From Promicromonospora sp. AC04 (GTDB lineage: Bacteria > Actinomycetota > Actinomycetes > Actinomycetales > Cellulomonadaceae), in NCBI RefSeq assembly GCF_003058225.1, contig NZ_QBUG01000008.1, positions 186,001 to 250,000 of the forward strand: 64,000 bases of DNA, written 5' to 3'. Shown one piece after another: positions 15,290 through 25,209 of this stretch. The position numbers and the translations under genes are program-made. The notes beneath the pieces were generated by a model. It saw only the letters and a program-made list of their open reading frames with translations, made no database searches and was not told where the DNA came from. Each line of letters begins with the position of its first letter. Position 1 is the stretch's first letter.

Positions 15290-16198
15290 TCAGAGTCCGC
15301 CGGCTGGCGACGCGCCGCTCTGGGCGAGGCGGAACCGGCCCGGCGAGATGCCGTACCTGCGGCGGAAGCTGGTCCCGAACGCGAACTCGGTCGAGTAGCC
15401 GACCCTGCGAGCGATCGCTGCCAGCGGCACTTCGGTCTCTTTCAGCAGCTGAGCGCCGTAGGTCAGGCGCCAGCTGGTCACGTAGGCCATGGGTGGCTGA
15501 CCCAGCTGTGATCGGAACCGCTCGACGAAAGCGGTCCGGGACATCCCCGCGGTCTCGCTGAGCGTCTGCACGCTCCACGGCCGGTCCGGGCCCGCGTGGA
15601 TCTCGCGCACGACGGCATCGATCGCCGGATCCGTGACCTGCGGCCAGCCTGTCGGGCCGTTCTGTTCGAGCCACTGCCTCAGGACATGGGTCAGCATCAC
15701 CTCGAGCAGGGCCGGCCGGGTCGCGTCCGTGCCCGGGCCGGCATCGGACACATCCGCGCCGAGCAGATCTGCCAGCGTCCGCAGCCGCGGATCACGGTCG
15801 TAGTCCGGCGACACCCGCAGGACCTCGGGCAGGGACTGAAGATAGGGGTGCACGTGCCCGTGCTCGAGCCAGTACGCGCCACAGAGCAGCTCGACGTCGA
15901 ACGAGTCGGGGTCTAAGAGGTCTTCGCTCATGACGGCCGGTGGCAGGTCCCGGAGCGACGACGGGGCATGGCTCAGTCCGTGAGTGGCGCCGAAGGGTGC
16001 GAGGACGACGTCGCCCGGCTTCAGCTCGAGCGGCTGGCTGTCGGCCGTGATCAGCCAGGCGCTGCCGTGCAGAACCATGTGGAATCCGCTACCTACCTGA
16101 GGCGGATACTGCCACCCCCACGCTCCCGAGCCCTTGATCGAGCAGGCCTCGGCGCGGCCGACGCGGACACTGCGGATCACCGAGCTGAGCACGTCCAC
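15290..16198 (-). CDS. AraC-family regulator with cupin sensor domain
   Basis: The 302-aa protein begins VDVLSSVIRSVRVGRA, the usual start of the AraC group with a cupin-6 sensor (GSGFHMVLHGSAWLI, LKPGDVVLAPFGATH). The last ~100 residues hold the two AraC helix-turn-helix units (SVQTLSETAGMSRTAFVERF and VPLAAIARRVGYSTEFAFG). GTG at 16198 is preferred on this family pattern; GTG at 16222 is also open. Neither has a strong ribosome site. Members regulate neighbouring dehydrogenases, methyltransferases or thioesterases. Here the divergent SAM methyltransferase is the likely target. Confidence 0.9.
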   Translation of the reverse strand: MDVLSSVIRSVRVGRAEACSIKGSGAWGWQYPPQVGSGFHMVLHGSAWLITADSQPLELKPGDVVLAPFGATHGLSHAPSSLRDLPPAVMSEDLLDPDSFDVELLCGAYWLEHGHVHPYLQSLPEVLRVSPDYDRDPRLRTLADLLGADVSDAGPGTDATRPALLEVMLTHVLRQWLEQNGPTGWPQVTDPAIDAVVREIHAGPDRPWSVQTLSETAGMSRTAFVERFRSQLGQPPMAYVTSWRLTYGAQLLKETEVPLAAIARRVGYSTEFAFGTSFRRRYGISPGRFRLAQSGASPAGGL

Positions 16199-16360
16199 CC
16201 GACGGATGGTAGCTGACGGCACACGGCGCAGCTGTACGCATTCGTATTGTTTCCGGCCGCTGGAGGATGGGCAGCCTGGTCAGCGGCTGGTGTGCTTGCT
16301 GCTGGTGGTGAGCCCTCCCGCGGGGCACACCGACACCCAGCGCAGGAACGACGAGGAGCA

Positions 16361-17167
16361 ATGGTGACCACATCAGCCGAGAACCACTTCGACCGGACGC
16401 TCGCTGCCTACGAGCAGTGGTGCGACCCGTGCTCGGGCTTGTTCTCACGTGCCGCCCTGGACGGCGCGCCCCTACCTCCGCGGGCAGGCGTCCTGGACGT
16501 GTGCGCAGGCATGGGGGCCCTGGCCGTTCCCGCAGCTGAACGCGGATACGACGTATGTGCCATCGACCTCTCCAGCGAGATGGTCGCTCGTGCCACAGAG
16601 CGACTACGGCCTTACCCCCGTTCCTCGGCCACGATGATGGACGCACTCCACCTGCAGTACGACGACAACACGTTCGACGCGGCGTTCTCGGTGCTCGGGG
16701 TGGTGTACTTCGGGCCCGAGACGGCGACGGCGCTGACCGAGATGGTGCGGGTCGTGCGACCGGGTGGGCTCGTCAGCATCGTGAACTGGGCGCACCCGAT
16801 GGGCGCGCCGTTCTTCAGTCCTGTCGCCAGGGCCATCAACCGGATGGACGACCCGGAGGTGGGGCAGTTCGTAGCCCCGCTGACCGAGTACCTCGAGAGG
16901 TCCGAGCTGGAGCAGGCGCTGAGCAACGCCGGTTGCGTCGACCCCTGGTCGCAGCGCGTCGAGGCGGCGTACCCGCTTCCTCCGGCCGACACCTTCATGG
17001 CCGAGCTCGACCCGGTGTTCCAGGTCCACCCCCAGTACCGGGCTGCTGCCACCAGCGATCGTGACCGCCTTCGGGAGCTCTTGACCCAGGAGGCGTCTGT
17101 CATGGTCCGAGGGGACCTGCCTCCGGCGCTTGCCAACGTCGCGTATGCCCGCGTGCCCAACGGCTAG
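16361..17167 (+). CDS. Class I SAM-dependent methyltransferase
   Basis: In this 268-aa methyltransferase, motif I is VLDVCAGMGALAVPAAERG, the acidic loop is CAIDLSSEMVARA, motif IV is DDNTFDAAFSVLGVVYF and the post-motif region is ALTEMVRVVRPGGLV, all typical of UbiE/type-11 enzymes. Substrate specificity cannot be read. ATG at 16361 has CGAGGAG at good spacing. It is divergent from the AraC regulator across about 160 bp, and its stop overlaps the convergent TetR gene by four bases. Confidence 0.88.
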   Translation: MVTTSAENHFDRTLAAYEQWCDPCSGLFSRAALDGAPLPPRAGVLDVCAGMGALAVPAAERGYDVCAIDLSSEMVARATERLRPYPRSSATMMDALHLQYDDNTFDAAFSVLGVVYFGPETATALTEMVRVVRPGGLVSIVNWAHPMGAPFFSPVARAINRMDDPEVGQFVAPLTEYLERSELEQALSNAGCVDPWSQRVEAAYPLPPADTFMAELDPVFQVHPQYRAAATSDRDRLRELLTQEASVMVRGDLPPALANVAYARVPNG

Positions 17168-17766
17168 GAGGAGCGACGGCCACCGCGGTGATCCCGGCCG
17201 GCCGTCGTCCCGGGCGGCACCGCGAGGGCGCGCACCGCGCGTTCGATGGCGGGGCGCAGGTCGAGAGCGGGATCGACGGTGAGCCGGTGCAGGAGCAGCC
17301 CGTCGGCGAGCGCCATGAGGGCCCGGGTCGCCGGCACGGGCTCGGTGATGCCGACGGCGATCACTATCCGCTCGGTCCACTGCTCGAACTCGCGGCGTTG
17401 CTGCCGCAGCGGCTCGCCGAGGTCGGGGTCGCCGGTGAGCTCGAGGAAGAGGGCGTAGCGGGCGCGGGTGCGCGCGGCGAACGGTCCGGTCTGCAACTCG
17501 GCCATGGCGCACATGCCCTCGACCAGCCCGTCGATTCCTGTCATCGCAGGCAGCGCGGCCGGGTCGAAATCGGCGCGCTCGCGCTCGGCGATCCAGTCGA
17601 CCACGCCGCCGAGCAGCGCCCGCCGGGTGCGGAACCAGTTCGAGGTCGACCCGGGCGGCAGGCCGGCCCGTTCATCGACACGCGCATGGGTCAACGCGCG
17701 TACGCCCTCCGCGCCGAGCAGTTCCACGGCTGCCTCGAGTGCGCGTTCCCGGGTGGCCGCCGCCAT
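17164..17766 (-). CDS. TetR family transcriptional regulator
   Basis: The 200-aa regulator has an N-terminal HTH (ATRERALEAAVELLGAEG, ALTHARVDERAGLPPGSTSN, WFRTRRALL) and a C-terminal helical sensor (FAARTRARYALFLELTGDP, ALADGLLLHRL). ATG at 17766 is chosen because AGAGGT is well spaced for it but too close to the upstream GTG at 17772. It is divergent from an alpha/beta hydrolase gene, with a perfect inverted repeat between them, so autoregulation and control of the hydrolase are likely. Confidence 0.92.
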   Translation of the reverse strand: MAAATRERALEAAVELLGAEGVRALTHARVDERAGLPPGSTSNWFRTRRALLGGVVDWIAERERADFDPAALPAMTGIDGLVEGMCAMAELQTGPFAARTRARYALFLELTGDPDLGEPLRQQRREFEQWTERIVIAVGITEPVPATRALMALADGLLLHRLTVDPALDLRPAIERAVRALAVPPGTTAGRDHRGGRRSS

Positions 17767-17788
17767 GGACACCTCTTTCTGCTCGGAC

Positions 17789-17804
17789 TACTATGAACAT
17801 AGTA
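17789..17804. promoter_or_regulatory. Predicted TetR operator
   Basis: Perfect inverted repeat TACTATG-AA-CATAGTA in the 63-bp gap between the divergent TetR and hydrolase genes. The A/T-rich site stands out in a GC-rich background and probably overlaps both promoters (TATATT follows immediately). Confidence 0.75.
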
Positions 17805-17829
17805 TATTCGCCGCGCGAAGGTGGTCGCC

Positions 17830-18741
17830 ATGTCCACGCCCGAGCCTCGCATCACCCGTTCCGTCGGCGCCTCGACGTGGTCGCCGCCGCTGCCTGAGGC
17901 CCCCGGCTTCGACCATCTTGTCGTCGAGACGCCTGGCCTGCGCACTCACGTCGCCGCCATCGGCGAGGGCGAACCGGTCGTGCTGTTGCACGGATTTCCC
18001 GAGCACTGGTGGCAGTGGCACGCGATAGCGCCGGTCATCGCCGCGGGCGGCTACCGCGTCATCTGCCCCGATCTGCGCGGGGCAGGCTGGACCGTGGCCG
18101 ACGACCCGCGTATCGAACGTGAGTCCCGGCTCCGCGACCTGCTCGCGCTCCTGGACGTCCTCCACATCGAGCGCGTCCACCTCGTCTCCCACGACATGGG
18201 CGCGATCACCGCGATGCAGCTGACCTACGACCACCCCGAGCGGGTTCGAACGGCAGTGCAGCTCTCCGTGCCGCCGGGCTTCATGCGGTTCAGCCCGAAG
18301 CTCCTCCCGGGCTTCGAGCACCTGCCCGGTTTCGTCTGGCACCGCCCGGGCGCCTCTCTGCGCGGAGTCTTCTCCGAGCGGTACGTCGCGCGTCCGATGT
18401 CGGAGGCAACCGTCGAAGCCCACCTCGCCCCGATGCGTCGACCCGACATCGACGGCGCGGTGCGGCCGCTCTGCCGCCGCATGGTCCTGGCCGAAGCCAT
18501 GCGCCTGATGCGCGGCGTCTACCGCCGTCGTCGGCTCACGGTGCCGACCCTCGTCGTTTTCGGCCGTCGCGACCGCCCCTGGACCGAGGAGATCATGGGG
18601 CGCGTCTGCCGCGATCCGGAGCGGTACGCCGATCGCGTCGAGTTCGCCTACGTGGACGACGCGGCGCACTTCATGACCGACGACGCCCCGGCCGCGGTCG
18701 CCGACCTCTCGCTCGACTGGTTCAGCAGGCCCGTGTTGTGA
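17830..18741 (+). CDS. Alpha/beta hydrolase, epoxide hydrolase type
   Basis: The 303-aa protein has VVLLHGFPEHWWQWH as oxyanion segment, the nucleophile elbow LVSHDMGAIT with Asp as nucleophile, and the catalytic His in DDAAHFMTDD. HGFPEHW and an Asp nucleophile are the hallmarks of the epoxide hydrolase/haloalkane dehalogenase branch. ATG at 17830 has GAAGG about nine bases upstream. It lies divergently from the TetR regulator with a palindromic operator between them, the arrangement of an inducible detoxification or catabolic enzyme. The substrate is unknown. Confidence 0.88.
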   Translation: MSTPEPRITRSVGASTWSPPLPEAPGFDHLVVETPGLRTHVAAIGEGEPVVLLHGFPEHWWQWHAIAPVIAAGGYRVICPDLRGAGWTVADDPRIERESRLRDLLALLDVLHIERVHLVSHDMGAITAMQLTYDHPERVRTAVQLSVPPGFMRFSPKLLPGFEHLPGFVWHRPGASLRGVFSERYVARPMSEATVEAHLAPMRRPDIDGAVRPLCRRMVLAEAMRLMRGVYRRRRLTVPTLVVFGRRDRPWTEEIMGRVCRDPERYADRVEFAYVDDAAHFMTDDAPAAVADLSLDWFSRPVL

Positions 18742-18753
18742 TCGCCTCGGGGG

Positions 18754-19140
18754 TCAATCTCGGTTTCGTACCAGGCCGCGAGTCACCGCGGTGACGATCG
18801 TGCCGCCCACGAGCGTGCCGACCAGGACGAGCACTGCTCCGACCACCCAGAGCCCGGAGTCGTCCTCGGACGAGGCCTGGATCGTCCAGGCCGCGGTGAA
18901 AGGCAGGCTGACTCCGAGCACCGCGAGCCACGCCGGGAGCAGCAGGGCGCCGACCACCACCAGCCCGACGAGCACGACGACGCACGCGATCACCTGGGGC
19001 GCCTCGTAGGGCCCGGTGGTGGTTCCGGTAGCGGCGTCGACCTCACGGGTCGTGTCCCGGCCGAGGGTCCACCAGGTCGCCGTCGTCAGTGCCGCAATGA
19101 TGAACGTGACGAGAGCAATGATGTAGTTGTTTCGCACCAT
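18754..19140 (-). CDS. Small integral membrane protein, unknown function
   Basis: The 128-aa protein has four predicted transmembrane segments: IIALVTFIIAALTTATWW, VIACVVVLVGLVVVGALLL, LAVLGVSLPFTAAW and LWVVGAVLVLVGTLVGG, joined by short loops. The first loop is Thr-rich. I do not recognise a family. ATG at 19140 has a G-rich ribosome site. It converges on the alpha/beta hydrolase gene (12 bp gap) and stands downstream of the methyltransferase on the same strand, 89 bp away. Confidence 0.7.
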   Translation of the reverse strand: MVRNNYIIALVTFIIAALTTATWWTLGRDTTREVDAATGTTTGPYEAPQVIACVVVLVGLVVVGALLLPAWLAVLGVSLPFTAAWTIQASSEDDSGLWVVGAVLVLVGTLVGGTIVTAVTRGLVRNRD

Positions 19141-19229
19141 GGCCCCAATAGTGCACTGTTGCGGAGCACGTCCGTTCGAGGTCTCCGGCCTGCTCGGGTT
19201 CGTGGGCGTTGGCCGGATCGGAGAGGTTC

Positions 19230-20309
19230 TTACCTGATCTGGTAGAAGCGGAAGAACGAGAAGTCCGTGATCGGCAGGACCTCGAACTCCGTGAAACCGG
19301 CGGCCTCGGCGTACTGCCCCAAGCGGGCGGGGCGCATCACGGTCCCGGTGGCCACGCTCGGACTGCTGGAGCGGCCGTCGGGCAGGCAGACGAAGAGGCT
19401 GAAGCCGTACATCATGCGCTCGAGCTCGTCGCCATCCGGCGCGAACGACTCGGCCACTGCTTCGTCCATCACGATCAGCGGAGCGCCGGGGGCCAGCGAC
19501 TTCCGGACTGCTGCGAGCACGTCGACCGGCCGGGGCATGTCGTGGACGCACTCGAAGGCGAAGGCCACGTCATACTGATCGGCCGGAAGCTCGGCGGCGT
19601 CACCGTGGGAGAACCGGACTCGGTCGGCGACGCCGGCGGCCTGGGCATTCTCGGTCGCCATCGCCACCGACGGCGCGTCGATGTCGATCCCGTGGATGGC
19701 GGCGGTGGGGTACGCCCGGCTCAGCGCGATGCTCGACCAGCCACCGCCGCAGCCGACGTCGAGGACGCGGGTGCCGGAACGCGAGAGCTGCCCGTGCAGG
19801 TCCTCGACGCCGGCGAGCGCATCGGCCAGCCGGTGCTCGAACCACGGCCGGTTCGCGTCTGCCTGCCCCTCGCGTGCGTGATCGCCGAGCTCGTTCCAGC
19901 TGACCCCGTCGCCGGTGCGGTAGGCCTCCAGAAGCTGGGGGAGGGCAGGGCCGACGGCGCCGAACATCCGGCCGACGGGCGCCATGAAGTTGAGGCTGTG
20001 CTGGTTGGTCAGGACCTCTGCGGTGCCCGGTGGGATGCTGAAGACGCGTTCGTCGGCGGCGCCGTCCGAGTCGAGGTGCAGCAGGCCGGTGACGGCTTGC
20101 TGCTCCAGCCACTCGCGGGCGTAGCGGGTATCCGTGCCGGTGCGTTTGGCCAGCTCGGGCGGTGTCGCGGGACCGTCGTCGGCCAGCGAGCGGTACCAGC
20201 CCAGGCGGTCGCCCAGGAACGTCGACATCAGGTCGACGGTGCCGAGGACGGCGCCGAAGAGGCGTTCCGCGACCGCGTCGGCCGAAGCCGCGTCCGTGCT
20301 GGGGTCCAT
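19230..20309 (-). CDS. SAM-dependent methyltransferase with N-terminal winged-helix domain
   Basis: The 359-aa protein has an N-terminal winged-helix domain (PPELAKRTGTDTRYAREWLE, QQAVTGLLHLD) of the kind that mediates dimerisation in O-methyltransferase-like enzymes, then a Rossmann methyltransferase: motif I VLDVGCGGGWSSIALSRAYP, acidic loop IHGIDIDAPSV, and DVAFAFECVHDMPRP. The order is that of many actinobacterial class I methyltransferases of unknown substrate. ATG at 20309 is preceded closely by GGTGGAGGA. It appears monocistronic; 190 bp of non-coding sequence separates it from the peptidase gene. Confidence 0.87.
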   Translation of the reverse strand: MDPSTDAASADAVAERLFGAVLGTVDLMSTFLGDRLGWYRSLADDGPATPPELAKRTGTDTRYAREWLEQQAVTGLLHLDSDGAADERVFSIPPGTAEVLTNQHSLNFMAPVGRMFGAVGPALPQLLEAYRTGDGVSWNELGDHAREGQADANRPWFEHRLADALAGVEDLHGQLSRSGTRVLDVGCGGGWSSIALSRAYPTAAIHGIDIDAPSVAMATENAQAAGVADRVRFSHGDAAELPADQYDVAFAFECVHDMPRPVDVLAAVRKSLAPGAPLIVMDEAVAESFAPDGDELERMMYGFSLFVCLPDGRSSSPSVATGTVMRPARLGQYAEAAGFTEFEVLPITDFSFFRFYQIR

Positions 20310-20499
20310 TCCTCCACCGTCCGCCTGTCGAGCCCGTGGCACCACCCCGAGAGCGGGGGATCTTTCGGATCGGCGGTGCGCCGTCACTGTCGACGATGTC
20401 TCGGCTCAACGGTGTCGTGCCAGCACACCCTCGGTCCACCGAACGAAAGACCGCGGGACATCGTCGGCAGATGCCCCGCGTCTTTCATCCGCTAGCTGC

Positions 20500-22113
20500 T
20501 CACCAACCCAGCTTGGCGAGGGTCTCGGCCCGCTCCCGCTGGGCCGCGCGGTCCAGGGCGAGGCCCGACGTCGTCGACGCCGCGCAGAAGACGTCGGAGT
20601 CCGGCAGGTCGCCGTCGAGGAGGAAGCGCGTGGTGGTGTTCAGCGCACACGGGTTGTCGTCGTACACGTAGACGCCGTGCCCGCCGGCGTCGACGCTGAC
20701 CAGGCGGGCCCGGTCGCCGAACGCCTCGCGAGCGATCTCCGCGCCCAGGTGCGGGGTGGCAGGGTCGCGCAGGTTCTGCAGCACGAGGACGTTCTGCGGG
20801 CCCTCGTCGTTGATCTCCACCGGCGGGTCGACCGGGTCGTTGGGCCAGAAGGCGCACGGCGTGATGTTCGCGGACGCCGCGCCGAACAGCGGGAAGCGCT
20901 CGCGGTCGGCGGCGACGTCGCGCTGGTAGGTCTGCACGTCCTCCGGCCAGTCGGTGTCGTTGCACGTGACCGCCAGGAACGACGAGGAGGCGTTGTCGTA
21001 GGGCGACGGGGTCGCCGCACCCGACCTCTGCTCGACGACGGTGGCCGGCACGCCGGGCACCGGGAGCTGCAGCTTCTCCGCCGCACGGAGCGCGGCCTCG
21101 ACGTCGCCGTCGTTCACCGACTGCCAGACCTGTGCGACCGAAGCGAAGCTGCGGTCCTTGTAGAGCCCGGCGAACACGTAGAGCCGGAAGGTTGCACCGT
21201 TGAGCTCGCCGACCGGGTGGCGATCGAGGTGGTCCGCCAGCGCGAGGTAGTTCTCTCGCACCTGGCCGGGGGTCCGGCCGAGCCCGTAGCTCTCGTGCCG
21301 TTCGGCCGCCCACGTGGCGAAGTCGGGGAACCGGACCTCCAGGCCGAGCGCGAACCGGCGCATGCTGTCGCGGTCGAGCGAGGTCGCACCGAGGTTGCTG
21401 TCGATCACCATCCGGTCGCTCTGCTCGGGGAACAGCGAGGCGTAGGCCGAGCCGAGCGCGCTGCCGTACGAGGCGCCGTAGAAGCTGAGCTGGTCCTCGC
21501 CGAGCAGCTCCCGGATCAGGTCCATGTCGCGGGCGGTGTTGGCAGTGGTCATGTGCCGCATGCGGCCCTCGGTGTCGTGGGCGGCGCACTGGTCGGCGAT
21601 CTCCTTCGCCTGCTTGGCCTGCTCGACGACGGCCGCCTCGTCCGGCGCGTACGGCGGGATGTTGCCCGGGTAGCCCTGCTCGACCGTGAAGCCGCAGCTC
21701 ACCGGCGACGAGTGGCCGACCCCGCGGGGGTCCATGCCGATCAGGTCGTAGGCGTCCAGGACGCTGCTCGGTATCCCCAGGCTGGTCAGGTCGGCCGGCT
21801 GGGCCAGGCCGGCACCACCGGGTCCGCCCGGGTTGAGCAGCAGCACGCCCTGCCGTTCCGCAGGGTTGGTGCTGGCCAGCCGGGAGATCATCACCTCGAT
21901 CTGCGTGCCGTCAGGATCGTCGTAGTCCAGCGGCACGGGCACGGTCGCGCACTCCAGCGGCACCGCCGTCACCACGTCGTCCGGACACGCCCCCCAGTCC
22001 GGTCCGCTCGTCCGTGCGGCATCGCCCGCTGCCGGCGCGGCCAGCAGCGCCCCGGCGATCCCGGCCACCGCTGTCAGGGTCAGGCCGCGCCTGACCATCC
22101 ATCGTGTCTTCAT
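20500..22113 (-). CDS. Secreted S33-family tripeptidyl aminopeptidase-like hydrolase
   Basis: This 537-aa extracytoplasmic alpha/beta hydrolase is of the tripeptidyl aminopeptidase (SlpD/Tap) group. A signal peptide (LTLTAVAGIAGALLAAPAAG) is followed by LLLNPGGPGGAG (oxyanion), the catalytic Ser in FYGASYGSALG, Asp in LQNLRDPATPHL and His in DAGGHGVYVY. The TAP-like C-terminal domain and conserved Cys (CGFTVE, PCAFW, VFCAAS) are present. It probably removes N-terminal tripeptides or short peptides from secreted substrates. ATG at 22113 has GAGGGG upstream. It stands alone, with 176 bp to the LysR gene. Confidence 0.9.
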   Translation of the reverse strand: MKTRWMVRRGLTLTAVAGIAGALLAAPAAGDAARTSGPDWGACPDDVVTAVPLECATVPVPLDYDDPDGTQIEVMISRLASTNPAERQGVLLLNPGGPGGAGLAQPADLTSLGIPSSVLDAYDLIGMDPRGVGHSSPVSCGFTVEQGYPGNIPPYAPDEAAVVEQAKQAKEIADQCAAHDTEGRMRHMTTANTARDMDLIRELLGEDQLSFYGASYGSALGSAYASLFPEQSDRMVIDSNLGATSLDRDSMRRFALGLEVRFPDFATWAAERHESYGLGRTPGQVRENYLALADHLDRHPVGELNGATFRLYVFAGLYKDRSFASVAQVWQSVNDGDVEAALRAAEKLQLPVPGVPATVVEQRSGAATPSPYDNASSSFLAVTCNDTDWPEDVQTYQRDVAADRERFPLFGAASANITPCAFWPNDPVDPPVEINDEGPQNVLVLQNLRDPATPHLGAEIAREAFGDRARLVSVDAGGHGVYVYDDNPCALNTTTRFLLDGDLPDSDVFCAASTTSGLALDRAAQRERAETLAKLGW

Positions 22114-22289
22114 CTCGCACCCCTCGTGTCGCTTGCGTTCGGCACGTGCGAGACCCACTCCAGACCGTGTCCCAAGGGCACGGTCAAACGTTGCGGGTAT
22201 GACGGCGGTCACACTCCATCGGTTGTGCCGCGACAAGGAGGTTGCCTGCGGCGCCATCGTGCTCTACGGCACCATGCCCGGAGTCGTCC

Positions 22290-23231
22290 TCAGCCGACGA
22301 CGTCCCGGGCCGCCGCTCGCAACGCGTCCAGCACCGTCCGGACCGCGAGCCGTTCGGCCCGGTCGGGTCGCAGGATCGCGACGATCCACCGCGCCGCGTC
22401 CATGCCGTGCACGGGACGCAGGGTGAGGCCGGCGCCGGGCGTGGTGCTGTACCGCGGCAGGACGGCGACGCGATCACTCGCGGCGACGAGGGCCTCGATC
22501 AGCCGGTTGTCGCGCAGGCGCTGGACCACCCGGACCGGAGTTCCGGCCGCGGTCTCGACGGCGATGCGCAGGTCGTCGAACGGGTAGCCGAGCGGCACGC
22601 CGTACCACTCGTGGCGCACGACGTCCCGGGCGGTGACCCTTGCCTTGGCCGCGAGGGCGTGGTCCGCCCGCATGGCGATGTCGAGGGGCTCGCGGAGCAG
22701 GGCGGCGGTGACCAGGTGACCTGCTCCGGCGGGCACGGGACCGGTGAAGCTGTGGCCGACGACGATGTCGTGGTCGGCGACCATCCCGGAGTACTCCGAC
22801 TCGGCGATGTCCACGTCGATGCACTCGAGGTGCACCGCCGTATCCGTCAGCCGGTCCAGCACCCCGGGCAGCAGGATCGTCGCCGCGCTCGGCAGCGCCG
22901 CCATGCGGACGGTGCCGGACGCCGAGCCCAGATACTCGTCCCACCTCGCCTGCACCTGGGCGACCGCCCGCGCGAGGTCGCGGCCGCCGTCGGCCAGGAG
23001 CAGGCCTGCCTCGGTGAGCCGGACGCCTCGGCCGTGGGGCTCGACGAGCGGGATGCCGCCCAGCTCGCGCTGAGCCGTGCGGAGCTGCTGCGACACGGCC
23101 GACGGCGTGCGATGGGTCGCCTCGGCGACGGCGGTCACCGAGCCACGGTCGGCGAGCTCGCGGAGCAGGTCGAGGTGGCGAGGGTCCACGCGGGACAGGT
23201 CGTGACCGCGCCGACGAGGCTCTGCGTCCAT
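22290..23231 (-). CDS. LysR-family transcriptional regulator
   Basis: The 313-aa protein has an N-terminal LysR HTH (HLDLLRELADRGSVTAVAEA, TPSAVSQQLRTAQRELG) and a periplasmic-binding-like effector domain (TVRMAALPSAATILLPGVLD ... LPRYSTTPGAG). It is divergent from the EamA exporter across about 71 bp, a classical regulator-exporter pair. It probably senses an exported metabolite or amino acid. A T-N11-A-type LysR box was not confidently identified in the short gap. Confidence 0.92.
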   Translation of the reverse strand: MDAEPRRRGHDLSRVDPRHLDLLRELADRGSVTAVAEATHRTPSAVSQQLRTAQRELGGIPLVEPHGRGVRLTEAGLLLADGGRDLARAVAQVQARWDEYLGSASGTVRMAALPSAATILLPGVLDRLTDTAVHLECIDVDIAESEYSGMVADHDIVVGHSFTGPVPAGAGHLVTAALLREPLDIAMRADHALAAKARVTARDVVRHEWYGVPLGYPFDDLRIAVETAAGTPVRVVQRLRDNRLIEALVAASDRVAVLPRYSTTPGAGLTLRPVHGMDAARWIVAILRPDRAERLAVRTVLDALRAAARDVVG

Positions 23232-23302
23232 GAAGGCAACCTACAAGGAAGTGTAGAAAGTTTCGCTTGTCCTTCAGAACGGCCGCCACGCAGACTCGGG
23301 GC

Positions 23303-24243
<941 letters not shown>

Positions 24244-24247
<4 letters not shown>

Positions 24248-25188
24248 CGAAGGGTGTTCAGTTCGTCGAGGGCGCGATGGCCGCGCTTGACCACCCCCGG
24301 AACGGCATCGTGGCGCCCGTCACGGATGGGGATCTCGAGCATGTGGAGGACATGCGACGCTGCGAGCATTGCCGCCCCCTCCCAGCCGACCAGGTCGAGG
24401 ACTCTCGTCCACAGCCGCCTTCGGACATCGCCCAGCAGCGGATCCTGGAAGGTGTACCACGCGAGGGCGGTGAGATCGATCGCCCGTGTGCCGCTACCTG
24501 CGTTCCCGATATCCACGACCGCCACCACCGCTCCGTCGCGGACCAGGACATTGCCGGGGGTCGCGAGATCGGCATGGACCATGTCAGGTGCCGCTCGTGG
24601 TGGCGGGGCGTCGGCACACCCGAGCCGCAGGCGTTCGACCAGGGCCGACACCTCGGAGGAGTACCCCGAGAGCCCGGCTATGGACTGGCGCAGACGGGAC
24701 TGCTCGGCCGTCTCGTTGCGATCCGGTCCGGCGCCGGCCGGTTGCTGACCGGTGGCGACCCGCCAGGCGTACGACCAGTGGTCATAGGGCTCGGAGGCCT
24801 GGCCGGCCTGGAGCTCGATGATCTCCATCAGCTGGTCGACGAGCGACGGGGTCAGCTGTGGCGCGGAAGCCGCGTCGACGAAGTCCATCAGCTGCCATAC
24901 ATGAGTGGCTGTGGCCCCCACTCCGAGCCAGGCCGGGGTGGGATAGCCGCGTCTTCGCATGTGCTCGACCACCCTCTGGGCTCGCAACGTCTCGTCCAGG
25001 TGGCCGGGGTGCGCCCGGGGCACTGCTTTGAGAACTGCATCTGCCCCTCCGGTCAGCCGGACGCGCGTGGCGCCCCCGTTGATGCCTCCGGCTAGGCGGC
25101 TGAGAAGAGTGACCTCTGCCCCGACCACACTGGCCACGTCGTCCAAGACCTCGGCCGGCAGCTCTTCGGGATCGGTGCCCTGGTTCAT
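24244..25188 (-). CDS. Aminoglycoside phosphotransferase-like kinase (APH family)
   Basis: The 314-aa protein is of the APH/ChoK fold. The ATP-binding part has LSRLAGGINGGATRVRL and DAVLKAVP; the catalytic loop is MVHADLATPGNVLV, with the Brenner motif H-x-D-x4-N; the Mg-binding DxG is VVDIGNAGSG, followed by IDLTALAWY as usual. Homologues phosphorylate small hydroxylated compounds; resistance is not implied. ATG at 25188 has a weak ribosome site. It lies 21 bp downstream of the MarP-like protease gene on the same strand, so it is likely co-transcribed, and it overlaps the exporter stop by four bases. Confidence 0.85.
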
Positions 25189-25209
25189 GATGCAGATCGT
25201 GCCACCCGC

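Noticed and set aside
20134-22587. Long open frame antisense to methyltransferase and S33 peptidase genes (817 codons)
   Set aside because: It spans several genes and gaps on the other strand and shows no protein family features.
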